From: an uncultured SAR116 cluster alpha proteobacterium
GTDB lineage: Bacteria; Pseudomonadota; Alphaproteobacteria; Puniceispirillales; Marisalimonadaceae
Assembly: GCA_902623995.1 (NCBI GenBank)
Contig: CACNWE010000002.1
Coordinates: forward strand, 1-64,000
DNA: 64,000 nucleotides
Direction of reading: 5' to 3'
Below, one piece after another: positions 9,355 to 19,986 of this stretch (the first letter of the stretch is position 1; each line of letters starts with the position of its first letter). Both the position numbers and the translations under genes were made by a program. The notes beneath the pieces were generated by a model. It ran no database searches, was not told where the DNA came from, and worked only from the letters and a program-made list of their open reading frames with translations.

Positions 9355-11971
9355 TGTTATGTCTCTGTCTTTTTAATTTGAGTTTATATAAAAAATCTAG
9401 AGACTGACGTGGACTTATGTCATCAACATTCATTTTATCAAACTCTTCTAAAAAATTCTCAGTTTCTTTTGAATTTACTGTTACTGTTTCTTTATTATAA
9501 TTTTTCTTTGTTTGATTTTTACTTTGAAGATCATATAAAATTTTTGTTGCCCTATCAGTTACGGTAGATGGAATTCCTGCTAATTTTGCAACATGAATTC
9601 CATAAGATTTATCTGCCTCTCCATCTAAAATTTTATGCATAAAAATTATTGAATTATTCCATTCTTTAACTGACATTTTATGGCATGATAGATTTTTTAG
9701 ATTATCTTTTAGAGCTGTTAATTCATGATAATGAGTTGCGAATAATGTTATTGGTTTAATTTTCTCATGTAAATACTCTAAAACTGACCAAGCAATTGCT
9801 AAACCGTCAAATGTAGACGTACCTCTTCCAATTTCATCTAAAATTACTAGGGACTTTTCAGTTGATGTATTTAAAATTAGTGAAGTTTCTATCATTTCAA
9901 TCATAAAAGTAGATTGTCCTTTTGCTAAATCATCAGACGCCCCCACTCTGGAAAATATTTTGTCAAATAAGCCTATTTTAGCTTTTTTTGCAGGTACAAA
10001 TAAACCTGCTTGCGCCATTATAGCTATTAAAGCATTTTGTCTGAGATATGTAGATTTTCCTGCCATATTAGGACCAGTTATTAACCATATTAAGTCTTCG
10101 TCATTTAGTTTACAATTATTTGAAATAAATGAATCATCTAAAAATCTCATCTGATGTTCTACAACAGGGTGTCTTCCGTCAACAATTTCTAATATTTTAT
10201 CGTTGGAAATATTAGGGCAAATATAATTTCTAGTCACTGATTGATTGGCTACCATAAATGAAATATCTAATTCAGAAATAGAGTGTACAATATTTAGAAT
10301 TTCTTTTCCTTTTTGCAATATTTGATTGGCAAAATCGTTGAAAATTTCTAGTTCTATTTTAATTGATTTTTCAAATGCGTTTAGTATTTGTGTTTCAGTT
10401 TCAACAAGTTCATTTGTTGTAAATCTTGATGCCTGCGCAGTGGATTGCCTATGAATAAACAAGTTGATGTTTCTCATTGAATTATCATGAATAGATCTAA
10501 CTTCTACGTGATAGCCAAGCATTCTGTTGTGTTTAATTTTCAATGAATTAATTTTTGTAAGTTCTGAATACTTTCTTTGAAGTTTCATTATTTGATTTAA
10601 TTCATTATTTCTTAGATTTCTCAATAAATCTAGTTCTGCATTATAACCATCATTTATAAAGCCACCCTCTTTAGTAATTAAGGGCGCCTCTGGTTTTAGA
10701 GCTTTTGTAATATTCAAGAAGAGTCTATAATCAATTTTTAGGCTATCCAAAATTGAATTTAGCAACTTAGGTTTTAAGTTATTTTGCTGTTTCAATGTCA
10801 AATTTTCGGAAATTTCTTTTGTATTTAGAAGTCCTTTAGAAATAAATTGTAGGTCTCTGGGGCCACCTCTTGATAATGAAATTCTTGTTAATGATCTTTC
10901 AAGATCTGGGATACCCTTTAAACTATCTTGATAATTATTTATATCAATATCGTTTACTAAAATCCAATTTATCACATCATATCTGTCCTGTATCAGATTG
11001 ATATCATAAAATGGCTCAATTATTCTCTGTTTTAGTAACCTTGCACCACTTGCAGTTTTTGTTTCATCTATACAAGAAATTAGACTTCCTTCATCATTAC
11101 CTGACAAATTTTTAAGAATTTCAAGTGACTTTTGAGTAAAATAATCAATCTCTAAAAATTCATTAATGTTTTCAGATTTAATCATTGAAAGAATTGGTGT
11201 TTTTCCACATTGAGTTAATTTTATGTAAGATAATAAAACTCCAGCGGCAATAATTTCCCCCTTACTAAAGGAGCCAATACCCTCTAATGAAACAACTGAA
11301 TAATGTGAACAAATCTGGTCAAAACAAGATTGATAGTGAAATAAACTAGAAGGTTGTTTTTTTATTATAGAATGCCATTCATCAATTATATAATCCATAT
11401 CCATATCATCAGAGATTAATATTTCTGAAAAATCTTTTCGTAACATAAAATTGGTTAATAGTTGTTTTTGATTTGGATTATTTTCTTTTCCAATAAGTCT
11501 TGATTTAAAGTATCCTGTCGAGACATCTACCCATGCAACAGAAATTGAACCATCAAATATTGATATAGCTCCTAAATAGTTGTTATTTTTTTTCTGTAAC
11601 AAATTATCTTCTGTTAAAGTGCCTGGGGATATTATTCTTACAACTTCTCTTTTTAAGGGTCCTTTTTTTAGGTTAAGTTTAGCCTCCTCAGCAGTTTCTG
11701 TTTGCTCACATACTGCAACATTAAAACCTTTTTTAATTAATTTTGGTAAATAATTGTCAGCTGAATGAAAAGGAACACCACACATGGGAATATCTTTACC
11801 GTTTGATTTTCCTCTTTTAGTTAAGGTAATATCCAATGCTTCTGAAGCTAAAACTGCATCTTCATAAAATAGCTCATAAAAATCTCCCATCCTATAAAAT
11901 AGCAAGGTGTCTTTATATTTATTCTTTATATTTAAATATTGCTCCATCATTGGAGTGTGTACATTTTTCAC
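9329..11971 (-). CDS. mutS: DNA mismatch repair protein MutS
   Basis: Mismatch-recognition ATPase. The mismatch-reading Phe-x-Glu motif is in GDFYELF (29-35), Walker A is GPNMAGKST (near 630) and Walker B/signature is DEIGRGTSTFDG (near 709). The 880 residues are a full-length MutS including the C-terminal dimerisation region. The start is GTG at 11971, because the first in-frame ATGs come seven codons later, inside the conserved TPMMEQYL. MutS opens the operon with glnD, murJ and trpS. Its presence implies methyl-independent or CcrM-era mismatch repair and is informative because some streamlined marine lineages have lost it. Confidence 0.96.
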   Translation of the reverse strand: MKNVHTPMMEQYLNIKNKYKDTLLFYRMGDFYELFYEDAVLASEALDITLTKRGKSNGKDIPMCGVPFHSADNYLPKLIKKGFNVAVCEQTETAEEAKLNLKKGPLKREVVRIISPGTLTEDNLLQKKNNNYLGAISIFDGSISVAWVDVSTGYFKSRLIGKENNPNQKQLLTNFMLRKDFSEILISDDMDMDYIIDEWHSIIKKQPSSLFHYQSCFDQICSHYSVVSLEGIGSFSKGEIIAAGVLLSYIKLTQCGKTPILSMIKSENINEFLEIDYFTQKSLEILKNLSGNDEGSLISCIDETKTASGARLLKQRIIEPFYDINLIQDRYDVINWILVNDIDINNYQDSLKGIPDLERSLTRISLSRGGPRDLQFISKGLLNTKEISENLTLKQQNNLKPKLLNSILDSLKIDYRLFLNITKALKPEAPLITKEGGFINDGYNAELDLLRNLRNNELNQIMKLQRKYSELTKINSLKIKHNRMLGYHVEVRSIHDNSMRNINLFIHRQSTAQASRFTTNELVETETQILNAFEKSIKIELEIFNDFANQILQKGKEILNIVHSISELDISFMVANQSVTRNYICPNISNDKILEIVDGRHPVVEHQMRFLDDSFISNNCKLNDEDLIWLITGPNMAGKSTYLRQNALIAIMAQAGLFVPAKKAKIGLFDKIFSRVGASDDLAKGQSTFMIEMIETSLILNTSTEKSLVILDEIGRGTSTFDGLAIAWSVLEYLHEKIKPITLFATHYHELTALKDNLKNLSCHKMSVKEWNNSIIFMHKILDGEADKSYGIHVAKLAGIPSTVTDRATKILYDLQSKNQTKKNYNKETVTVNSKETENFLEEFDKMNVDDISPRQSLDFLYKLKLKRQRHNNGKSKFKK

Positions 11972-12069
11972 GATAAAATAATTTCCTTAAAAACTTAATT
12001 TAATTTAATTTATAATCGAAATATTTTTAATAAAATACAATTTATTAAGATCTTTTAAAAATTTTACGT

Positions 12070-12075
12070 TATAAT
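12070..12075 (+). promoter_or_regulatory. Candidate -10 box for maeB
   Basis: A perfect TATAAT lies 34 bases upstream of the preferred maeB start. No convincing -35 is seen at 16-18 bp. A transcript starting about 7 bases downstream would leave almost no leader before the first ATG (12085) but about 27 bases before the second (12109), which favours the latter. Confidence 0.4.
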
Positions 12076-12108
12076 CTAGAATTAATGATTTCAAGTTTTG
12101 AGGAAAAA

Positions 12109-14397
12109 ATGTCTAATACCAATAATGATGCTGACAAAAAATCTAACCTAGAAAAAGAAGCCCTAGAGTATCACAAAAAAGGTCGCCCTGGGAAATTAGA
12201 AATAACACCAACAACACCTCTTATTAGTTCTAACGATTTGTCTTTAGCATATTCACCAGGCGTTGCTACACCGTGTCTTGAAATTGAAAAAAAGCCTGAC
12301 ACTATTTACGATTATACATCAAAAGGAAATATTGTTGCAGTTATTTCAAATGGTACTGCAGTCTTAGGGCTGGGAAACATTGGTGCCGCTGCTTCAAAAC
12401 CGGTTATGGAAGGAAAATCTGTATTATTCAAAAAATTTGCAGATGTTGATGGAATAGACCTAGAGTTAGATACAGAAGATACAGATAAATTTGTTGACGC
12501 TGTTACTTTACTCGAACCTAGCTTTGGAGGAATTAATTTAGAGGATATAAAAGCTCCCGACTGTTTCATAATTGAACAAAGATTAAGAGAAAAAATGAAT
12601 ATACCTGTTTTCCATGATGATCAACATGGTACAGCAATTGTAACTGTAGCAGGGATAATAAATGCCCTTCATCTAACTAATAGAAAAATAGAGAATACTA
12701 AGTTTGTAAGCAATGGAGCTGGTGCTGCTTCTATAGCTTGTGTTGACCTTTTAAAAGCCATGGGAGCACAAAATGATAATATTATTTTAGTTGATAGGGA
12801 TGGTGTATTATACCAAGGAAGACAAAGTAATATGAATCAATGGAAGTCGGGTCATACAGTTAAAACCAAATTGAGGACCTTAAAAGACGCTCTAAAAAAT
12901 GCAGATGTTTTTTTAGGTTTATCAGTTCCTGGGTCAGTAACAAAAGAAATGGTAAAAAGCATGGCTGAAAAACCAATAATATTTGCAATGGCTAATCCTA
13001 TTCCTGAAATTATGCCTGAGGATGTTAAAAGCGTAAGATCTGATGCTATTATTGCTACTGGGAGGTCCGATTACCCAAACCAGGTTAATAATGTGTTAGG
13101 TTTTCCATATATTTTTAGAGGTGCTTTAGATGTAAGAGCAACTACAATTAATGAGGAAATGAAAATTGCAGCTGCTAATGCTATAGCTAAATTAGCTAGA
13201 GAGGATGTACCAGACGAAGTAAACGCAGCTTACCATGGTGTTCAACTACATTATGGCCATGATTACATAATACCTGCTCCTTTTGATCCAAGATTGATTT
13301 CTTCAGTTTCTTCAGCAGTTGCTAAAGCAGCTATGGATAGTGGCATAGCAAAAAAGCCTATTAAAAATTTAGAAACTTATAAAAGAGAATTAGAAGGTAG
13401 AACTAACCCTATAGCTTCTATTTTGGAGCCTATTAAAGCAAGAATAAAAGGAAAAAAACAAAGGGTTGTTTTTGCAGAAGGAGAGGAAGAGAAAACAATA
13501 AGAGCAGCCTTATCATTTTATAATTCTGGATTTGGAATACCAATATTAATTGGTAGAGAAAATCGTGTGAAAGAAACTATGGAAAAGGTAAATTTAGAAG
13601 GCCTTAATGAATTAATTATTCATAATGCTAGCCTAAGTAAAAATAATCAAAAATACATTGAAAATTTATATTATCTACTTCATAGACATGGTCATTTAAG
13701 AAGAGATTGTCAAAGATTAATTAACCAAGACAGGAATGTGTTTGCGGCCTCTATGGTGTCTGCAGGAGATGCAGATGCTATGGTTACTGGAGTTACTAGG
13801 CCATTTGGTAGATGCTTTAACGATATTACTAAAGTAATTTCAACAAAAAATGATCAAAGTTTTTTATCTATGTCTATGATGGTGTCAAAAGAAAGAACAG
13901 TTTTTATCGGAGATGTAAATATACATGACACACCAAATGCTGAGCAATTGGCTAATATAGCAATAGGTATTGCTAATACAGTTCAAGATCTTGGTTATAA
14001 AGCTCGTGTAGCTTTATTATCATTTTCTAATTTTGGAAGTTTATCTAGACCTAGTTCTAAAGATTTAAAAGAAGCAGTAAATATACTTGATAAAAAACAA
14101 GTTGATTTTGAATTTGACGGTGAAATGACACCAGAGGTTGCTTTAGATTTTGACCAAATTAGAAAAAATTATCCATTTTGTAGACTATCAGGTCCAGCTA
14201 ACGTTTTAATAATGCCAAGCCTTTTAGCTGCAAACATATCTTTTAAACTGTTACAAAAACTAGGAGGAGGATCAATCTTAGGCCCTCTTATGATAGGTGG
14301 TGAAAAACCATTTCAAATTGTTCAAATGGGTTCATCTGTTTCAGATATAGTTAACTCTGCATCAATAGCTACATATAACTCATTATTTTCAAAATAA
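12109..14397 (+). CDS. maeB: NADP-dependent malic enzyme with C-terminal phosphotransacetylase-like domain
   Basis: Decarboxylates malate to pyruvate, linking the TCA cycle to pyruvate and NADPH supply. The N-terminal malic enzyme (to about residue 420) shows SLAYSPGVATPC near the start, FHDDQHGTA for metal binding and NGAGAAS for nucleotide binding. The rest is a phosphotransacetylase-like domain (FAEGEEEKTIRAA onward) that in MaeB enzymes is regulatory and probably not catalytic. The 762 residues are normal. I choose the second ATG because GAGGA sits just before it at 12100-12104. With malate synthase G elsewhere in the window it suggests glyoxylate use feeding malate. Confidence 0.94.
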   Translation: MSNTNNDADKKSNLEKEALEYHKKGRPGKLEITPTTPLISSNDLSLAYSPGVATPCLEIEKKPDTIYDYTSKGNIVAVISNGTAVLGLGNIGAAASKPVMEGKSVLFKKFADVDGIDLELDTEDTDKFVDAVTLLEPSFGGINLEDIKAPDCFIIEQRLREKMNIPVFHDDQHGTAIVTVAGIINALHLTNRKIENTKFVSNGAGAASIACVDLLKAMGAQNDNIILVDRDGVLYQGRQSNMNQWKSGHTVKTKLRTLKDALKNADVFLGLSVPGSVTKEMVKSMAEKPIIFAMANPIPEIMPEDVKSVRSDAIIATGRSDYPNQVNNVLGFPYIFRGALDVRATTINEEMKIAAANAIAKLAREDVPDEVNAAYHGVQLHYGHDYIIPAPFDPRLISSVSSAVAKAAMDSGIAKKPIKNLETYKRELEGRTNPIASILEPIKARIKGKKQRVVFAEGEEEKTIRAALSFYNSGFGIPILIGRENRVKETMEKVNLEGLNELIIHNASLSKNNQKYIENLYYLLHRHGHLRRDCQRLINQDRNVFAASMVSAGDADAMVTGVTRPFGRCFNDITKVISTKNDQSFLSMSMMVSKERTVFIGDVNIHDTPNAEQLANIAIGIANTVQDLGYKARVALLSFSNFGSLSRPSSKDLKEAVNILDKKQVDFEFDGEMTPEVALDFDQIRKNYPFCRLSGPANVLIMPSLLAANISFKLLQKLGGGSILGPLMIGGEKPFQIVQMGSSVSDIVNSASIATYNSLFSK

Positions 14398-14404
14398 ATA
14401 ACTA

Positions 14405-15379
14405 TTACAACATAGTTTTGAGAGAAATTTTAGGACGTGCTCCAATATGTTTTATTATTTCTGAAGCTGCTTTATTTCCTAAATATCCACACTTTTGAAT
14501 TGAGTATTTATGTGTAAAACCAAACAAGAAACCAGAAGCAAATAAATCACCTGCACCAGTCGTATCAACTAATTCTACTACATTAATTGGATCTACAAGA
14601 TATTCAAGTTTATTTTCAAAAACAACGGAGCCTTTTGAACCAAGGGTAATACCACCGCAATCTACATGGTTTTTTATGTTATTTAAGCTTTCTTTCAATT
14701 CTGATTGATACAAACTTTTAATTTCTTCTTCATTTGCAAAAATAATGTCAACATATTCATCGATTAATTTAAAAAAATCTGTTCTATGTCTATCAACACA
14801 AAATGAATCTGATAAGCTCAAAGCTATTTTTTTATCATGAGATTTGGCCAAATTACAACAATAATATATTGCCTCTTTTGCCTTAGGTTGGTCAAACAAG
14901 TATCCTTCAATATAAATTATACTACTATTAAGTATTAATTGTTCGTCAAAAGATTTCATATTAAATTTGTTACTAGCTCCTAGAAAAGTATTCATACTTC
15001 TCTCTGCATCAGGAGTAACTAAAACAATACTTTTAGAAGTTTTTTCTGATAATAAAAAATCTTTATCTTGAAAAAATACACCAGAATTATTTATATCCTT
15101 TGAAAACAAATCCCCAAACTTATCATTACCAATTTGACCTATAAAAGAACATTTACCTCCAAATGAGTTGTAGCCTACTGCTGTATTAGCTGCGCTTCCA
15201 CCTGAAATAATTGATGGGTTTTGAATATGTTTCAATATTTTGTCACTTAATTCTTGATCGACAATCTGCATAGAACCCTTAGGTATTCCAAGCTTGTGAA
15301 GCATTTCATTGCTTGTTTTAGATAAAATATCTACTATTGCGTTACCAATAAAACAAATTTCAACTCTAGAATTTTTCAT
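14405..15379 (-). CDS. PfkB-family carbohydrate/nucleoside kinase (adenosine kinase-like)
   Basis: Ribokinase-fold sugar or nucleoside kinase. Visible signatures are SGGSAANTAVGYNSFGG (substrate side, about 60-76) and VDTTGAGDLFASGFLFG near residues 268-284, which holds the catalytic Asp and anion hole. The overall pattern, including GNAIVDIL at the start, resembles proteins annotated as adenosine kinase in alphaproteobacteria, but specificity for adenosine, ribose or another sugar cannot be read from sequence. It converges on maeB with 7 bp between stops, and its ATG has GAGGA upstream. It looks monocistronic. Confidence 0.8.
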   Translation of the reverse strand: MKNSRVEICFIGNAIVDILSKTSNEMLHKLGIPKGSMQIVDQELSDKILKHIQNPSIISGGSAANTAVGYNSFGGKCSFIGQIGNDKFGDLFSKDINNSGVFFQDKDFLLSEKTSKSIVLVTPDAERSMNTFLGASNKFNMKSFDEQLILNSSIIYIEGYLFDQPKAKEAIYYCCNLAKSHDKKIALSLSDSFCVDRHRTDFFKLIDEYVDIIFANEEEIKSLYQSELKESLNNIKNHVDCGGITLGSKGSVVFENKLEYLVDPINVVELVDTTGAGDLFASGFLFGFTHKYSIQKCGYLGNKAASEIIKHIGARPKISLKTML

Positions 15380-15442
15380 ATATTCCTCAAAACGATTTTT
15401 TTAAATAGACTTCTTTACTAACAATATTTATGTATATGAATT

Positions 15443-15964
15443 ATGAAATCTATTCTTATTAAAATTATCTTTAGTTTTTGTATAGTTTTTTCTATAAATG
15501 CATGCCACACCTTTGAACACCAGAACATTTTTATTCAAGATATTAATAAAAATTCAAATTTAGAGGTATTAGATGAAAAAATTAAAGCCTCAATATCTAG
15601 TGTTGAAAAATCTACAAATAATAGTGAAATGGCTCCAATAGAAATGCCAAAGAAAAAAGAAACAGTTCAAAAGCTAGCTTTAAAACAAGTAAAAATAACA
15701 AATGCTAATAAATTTAGTTTAAAGAAGTTCATGAATTGGGATGAAGAAAAACTTATCAAAACACTTGGTAAAAGTCACTTTGTCAAAAAAGAAGGAAAAT
15801 TAAAAAATTATCAATATCATTTCAAGGAATGTTTTATAGATGTGTTTTTGTTAAGAAAAAATAAAGTTTTTTTAGTAAATTATATAGAAAAAAGACCCAC
15901 AAAATTAAATGGAACTATTAACATTAAGGCTTGTTTGGAAGAAATCAAACAAATAATGAATTAA
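15443..15964 (+). CDS. Small lipoprotein of unknown function
   Basis: I do not recognise a named family. The protein has a clear lipoprotein signal: a hydrophobic stretch from residue 4 to 17 followed by SINAC with Cys21, so it should be lipid-anchored on the outside of the inner membrane or in the outer membrane. Residues 25-85 are polar and low in complexity. The C-terminal half is more ordered, with FMNWDEEKLIKTLGK and then CFIDVFLL, a layout seen in uncharacterised alphaproteobacterial lipoproteins. It has no operon partners: PfkB diverges upstream and dapB converges 6 bp downstream. Confidence 0.7.
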   Translation: MKSILIKIIFSFCIVFSINACHTFEHQNIFIQDINKNSNLEVLDEKIKASISSVEKSTNNSEMAPIEMPKKKETVQKLALKQVKITNANKFSLKKFMNWDEEKLIKTLGKSHFVKKEGKLKNYQYHFKECFIDVFLLRKNKVFLVNYIEKRPTKLNGTINIKACLEEIKQIMN

Positions 15965-15970
15965 TTATAA

Positions 15971-16783
15971 TTATCCACCATTTTCCAATACATCTGCAAG
16001 AGAATACAATCCTGGATCTGCACTTGCGGCCCAATAAGATGCACGTAAAGCCCCAGAAGCAAAAATTGACCTATCTGTTGCTTTGTGAGCCAATTCTATT
16101 CTTTCTCCTGAGTTACAAAATAAAACGGAATGCTCTCCAACTACATCACCACCCCTTAAAACTGCGAAACCTATTTCGTCTGATTTTCTCTTTCCAACTA
16201 ATCCGTCACGAGAGATAGATTTTACATTTGAAAGTTTTTGTTGTCTTGCGTCTGCAGCTGATTTTCCAAGTAATAACGCAGTCCCTGATGGTGAATCAAC
16301 CTTTTGTTTATGATGCATTTCTAAAACTTCAATATCCCAATCTAAACCAAGTGTTTTTGTTGCATTTGAAACTAGTTTTGACAATAAAGTCACACCTATT
16401 GAAAAATTTGCTGAGTAAACAATAGGTATTTTTTTGGAAAAAAATCGGAGTTCCTGTTCTTGATCATCATTTAATCCGGTTGTGCCAATTACAATTGACA
16501 TGTTATTGTTATAGCATTCTCTTGCGTGAAACATTGTTGCATCTGGAGCAGTAAAGTCAATTAGTGCATTAGAGTTTTGAAACATTGACGAAGGGTCTGA
16601 ATTAATTTCCTTATTAATTTTGCTTTTTCCAGCAAACAAACCAATGTCAAGACCTGTCTCGTCCTCATTAGGTAAACATGTTGCTGATGCTATTTCATAT
16701 TTAGAACTTTCTAATATAAGGCTTAGGAGAGTTTTACCCATTCTACCATTGCAGCCGGGGATAGAAACAGATATTTTATTCAT
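15971..16783 (-). CDS. dapB: 4-hydroxy-tetrahydrodipicolinate reductase
   Basis: NAD(P)H-dependent reductase in the diaminopimelate/lysine pathway, serving both protein and peptidoglycan synthesis. The nucleotide-binding glycine motif is PGCNGRMG (9-16). The family signature around the catalytic His and Lys is HHKQKVDSPSGTA (157-169), and GTTG lies at 100-103. Its 270 residues are standard. It follows dnaJ by 48 bases on the same strand, so it may be read from the dnaK-dnaJ transcript or from its own promoter; no promoter is obvious. Confidence 0.95.
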   Translation of the reverse strand: MNKISVSIPGCNGRMGKTLLSLILESSKYEIASATCLPNEDETGLDIGLFAGKSKINKEINSDPSSMFQNSNALIDFTAPDATMFHARECYNNNMSIVIGTTGLNDDQEQELRFFSKKIPIVYSANFSIGVTLLSKLVSNATKTLGLDWDIEVLEMHHKQKVDSPSGTALLLGKSAADARQQKLSNVKSISRDGLVGKRKSDEIGFAVLRGGDVVGEHSVLFCNSGERIELAHKATDRSIFASGALRASYWAASADPGLYSLADVLENGG

Positions 16784-16831
16784 AGTAATCTCTTTTATTA
16801 TTTCAGTGTTTAAGTATACACAGATTTTAAA

Positions 16832-17932
16832 TTACTGAATTAATTTTTTAAATCTACTAGTTTTAGGACTGATTTTTTCTAATCCTAAATCTTTAATTTG
16901 ATTAAATAATTCTTCTTGTTTTCTTGAAAGGCCAACTGGCGTTTCAACATTAATTTGTACATATTGATCGCCTCTAGTTCCACCTCGCAACCCAGGCATA
17001 CCTTTTCCCTTCATTCTTAAACGAGTACCACTTTGTGTTCCAGCACTTAAATTCATTTTTGCTTTAGACCCATCAATACATGGAACTTGAATGGAATTTC
17101 CTAAAACAGCGTCAATAAAATTTACCGGTACCTCTATAAAAGTATCTTTTCCATCTCTTTGAAAAAGGGAATGATCTTTTATATCAATAAAAATGTATAA
17201 ATCGCCAGCTGATGAACCTCTTGGACCTGCTTCTCCTTCACCAGAAAGACGAATGCGCGTTCCGTTATCTACACCAGCTGGGACATTTACTGATAGCTTT
17301 TTATTTTTATTAACTCGTCCCTGACCTTTACAAGATCTACAAGGATCACCAATAATCTCTCCGGCACCGGAGCAAGCAGCACAAGTCCTTTCTATTGTAA
17401 AAAATCCTTGTTGAGCTCTTACTTTTCCATATCCACCACATTGACCACACTGTTTTGGTAATGAACCTTTGTTAGCTCCAGTTCCATTACATGATTCACA
17501 TTTTCCAGGTACTGTTAGGGAAATTTCAACTTGATCCCCAGAAAAAGCTTGTTCAAGAGAAATAGATAAATCATATCTTAAATCTGAGCCAGCAGAAGCA
17601 GATCTTCTTCTTGAATCACTTCCCATACCAAACATATCTTCAAAAATATCTGAAAAGCCGCCAGTTCCAAAACCTGAAAATCCTCCACCTGCACTCCCCC
17701 CACCAGATTGAGAGAAAGCGGCATGTCCAAATTGGTCGTAGGCAGCTTTTTTTTGGGGATCTTTTAGAATCTCATAAGATTCTGATATTTCTTTGAATTT
17801 TTCTTCTGCTTTTTTATCACCAGGATTTCTATCTGGGTGATACTTCATAGCTAATTTACGGTAAGAAGATTTTATTTCACTATCTGACGCAGATTTAGAT
17901 AAACCAAGTATCTCGTAATAATCACGTGCCAT
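16832..17932 (-). CDS. dnaJ: Chaperone DnaJ (Hsp40)
   Basis: Co-chaperone that delivers clients to DnaK and stimulates its ATPase. The J domain (1-70) has the essential HPD at 32-34. A Gly/Phe-rich linker spans about 76-103. The zinc domain has all four CxxCxGxG pairs (Cys145/148, 162/165, 184/187, 198/201), so this is a class A DnaJ. The C-terminal substrate-binding sheets follow, to residue 366. It lies 31 bases downstream of dnaK and shares its heat-shock promoter. Confidence 0.97.
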   Translation of the reverse strand: MARDYYEILGLSKSASDSEIKSSYRKLAMKYHPDRNPGDKKAEEKFKEISESYEILKDPQKKAAYDQFGHAAFSQSGGGSAGGGFSGFGTGGFSDIFEDMFGMGSDSRRRSASAGSDLRYDLSISLEQAFSGDQVEISLTVPGKCESCNGTGANKGSLPKQCGQCGGYGKVRAQQGFFTIERTCAACSGAGEIIGDPCRSCKGQGRVNKNKKLSVNVPAGVDNGTRIRLSGEGEAGPRGSSAGDLYIFIDIKDHSLFQRDGKDTFIEVPVNFIDAVLGNSIQVPCIDGSKAKMNLSAGTQSGTRLRMKGKGMPGLRGGTRGDQYVQINVETPVGLSRKQEELFNQIKDLGLEKISPKTSRFKKLIQ

Positions 17933-17963
17933 AAATTATGCCTCGGGTTTATCTTTTGTTTAA

Positions 17964-19883
17964 TTAAGAAGCATCTTTCTTTTCTTCATTATCTTTTACT
18001 TCTTCGAAATCAGCATCCACAACATCTTCTTTACTTTCACCAGTATCATCTGAGTTGTCTGCATTCTCAGCATTGTTTGCTTCATTTGCTTTGTAAGCTG
18101 CTTCTCCAATCTTCATCATAACTGCTGATAAAGATGATGTTTTTTCTTTTATTATTGAAATATCTTCGCCTTCTAAAGCTTTTTTGAGTTCAGCAACAGC
18201 ATCTTCTACCTCTTTCTTTGCATTATCATCAGCCTTATCACCTAAATCAGTTAGTGATTTTTCTGCTCCATGTATCATTGACTCAGCTTGATTTCTAGCA
18301 TCAATGGCTTCTCTTTTTTCTTTGTCCGCTTCAGCATTATCCTCGGCTTCTTTTACCATTCTTTCAATTTCATTATCGTCAAGCCCACCAGATGCTTGAA
18401 TTGTAATGTTATGAGCTTTTCCAGTAGCTTTGTCTTGAGCGCTTACGTTAACAATACCGTTTGCGTCAATATCAAATGTCACTTCAATTTGAGGCACTCC
18501 TCTTGGAGCAGGTGCAATACCTTCTAAATTAAATTCGCCTAAAGATTTATTGTCTGAGGCCATCTCTCTTTCACCCTGAGAAACTCTAATTGTGACAGCT
18601 GATTGGTTATCTTCAGCAGTTGAAAAAATCTGAGATTTTTTTGAAGGAATGGTTGTGTTTCTGTCAATTAATCTTGTGAACACACCACCCAATGTCTCAA
18701 TTCCTAGTGATAATGGAGTTACATCCAATAGAAGAACGTCTTTGACGTCACCCATTAAAACCCCACCCTGTATTGCTGCACCTGAAGCAACAACTTCGTC
18801 AGGATTTACACCTCTATGAGGCTCTGTCTTAAAAAATGAAGTTACAGCTTCAACTATTTTTGGCATTCTAGTCATTCCACCTACTAGAATAACTTCATCA
18901 ATATCACTAGCATTAACACCTGCATCCTTCAATGCAGCTTCGCATGGTTTAATACTTTTAGTAATGAGATCATCTACAATACTTTCAAATTGTGATCTTG
19001 TTAATTTTACGTTAAGATGTTTTGGCCCGCTTGCATCAGCTGTTACAAAAGGTAGATTAATATCAGTTTGAGCTGCACTAGAAAGTTCTATTTTAGCTTT
19101 TTCGGCAGCCTCCTTCATTCTTTGAAGAGCTAGTTTATCGGTCCTCAAGTCAATCCCATTTTCTTTTTTGAATTGTTCAGCTATGTAATCTATTATTCTT
19201 TGATCAAAATCTTCTCCGCCTAAAAATGTGTCACCGTTTGTTGATTTTACTTCAAAAACACCGTCTCCAACCTCTAGGATTGATACATCAAATGTTCCAC
19301 CACCTAAGTCATAAACTGCTATTGTACCACTTTCTTTCTTGTCAAGACCATAAGCTAGAGCAGCGGCAGTTGGTTCATTTATAATTCTGAGAACTTCTAA
19401 TCCAGCAATTTTTCCAGCATCTTTTGTTGCTTGTCTTTGTGCATCATTGAAGTAAGCGGGCACTGTAATTACAGCTTTTTCAACTTTTTCTCCAAGAAAC
19501 GCTTCGGCATCTTCCTTGAGTTTTCGCAATATAAAGCTAGATACCTCAGAGGGGGCGTAATCTTGTCCATTAGCTTGAACCCATGCATCTCCATTTTTAG
19601 CAGATATGATTTTATATGGTACTAATTCAGAGAATTTTTTGGAATATTCGTCATCGTGCCTTCGTCCTATCAATCTTTTAATAGCAAATAAAGTGTTTTC
19701 AGGATTTGTTACTGCTTGTCTTTTAGCAGGTTGTCCAACTAATCGTTCATCATCTGTAATGCCTACCATAGATGGTGTTGTTCTGGCACCTTCACTATTT
19801 TCAATAATTTTAGGTGATTTGCCATCCATCACAGATACACACGAATTCGTTGTACCTAAATCGATACCTATAACTTTAGCCAT
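17964..19883 (-). CDS. dnaK: Chaperone DnaK (Hsp70)
   Basis: ATP-dependent protein-folding chaperone. The N-terminal ATPase (1-385) shows [12 protein letters not shown] at 5-16 and the [13 protein letters not shown] phosphate loop. The substrate domain and an acidic lid follow, ending in a Glu/Asp-rich tail, for 639 residues in all. Codon use appears less AT-biased than its neighbours, as expected for an abundant protein. A purine-rich AGGGAG (complement of 19891-19896) precedes the ATG, and a CTTG-N17-CCCATAT heat-shock promoter lies about 60-90 bases upstream. Confidence 0.98.
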   Translation of the reverse strand: MAKVIGIDLGTTNSCVSVMDGKSPKIIENSEGARTTPSMVGITDDERLVGQPAKRQAVTNPENTLFAIKRLIGRRHDDEYSKKFSELVPYKIISAKNGDAWVQANGQDYAPSEVSSFILRKLKEDAEAFLGEKVEKAVITVPAYFNDAQRQATKDAGKIAGLEVLRIINEPTAAALAYGLDKKESGTIAVYDLGGGTFDVSILEVGDGVFEVKSTNGDTFLGGEDFDQRIIDYIAEQFKKENGIDLRTDKLALQRMKEAAEKAKIELSSAAQTDINLPFVTADASGPKHLNVKLTRSQFESIVDDLITKSIKPCEAALKDAGVNASDIDEVILVGGMTRMPKIVEAVTSFFKTEPHRGVNPDEVVASGAAIQGGVLMGDVKDVLLLDVTPLSLGIETLGGVFTRLIDRNTTIPSKKSQIFSTAEDNQSAVTIRVSQGEREMASDNKSLGEFNLEGIAPAPRGVPQIEVTFDIDANGIVNVSAQDKATGKAHNITIQASGGLDDNEIERMVKEAEDNAEADKEKREAIDARNQAESMIHGAEKSLTDLGDKADDNAKKEVEDAVAELKKALEGEDISIIKEKTSSLSAVMMKIGEAAYKANEANNAENADNSDDTGESKEDVVDADFEEVKDNEEKKDAS

Positions 19884-19944
19884 TAATGCGCTCCCTAAAT
19901 TCAGAATTCCTAAGAATTAGTAATTAAAATAATATAATTTTTTT

Positions 19945-19972
19945 ATATGGGTTAAGTTGTTGAATTTACAAG
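19945..19972 (-). promoter_or_regulatory. RpoH (sigma-32) heat-shock promoter of dnaK-dnaJ
   Basis: On the minus strand the -35 CTTGTAA (19966-19972) and -10 CCCATAT (19945-19951) are separated by 14 bases, i.e. CTTG-N17-CCCATAT. This matches the alphaproteobacterial heat-shock consensus CTTG-N17/18-CYTATNT closely. It lies between grpE and dnaK, so dnaK can be induced independently of grpE. Confidence 0.8.
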
Positions 19973-19986
19973 ATTATAAATAAAAA

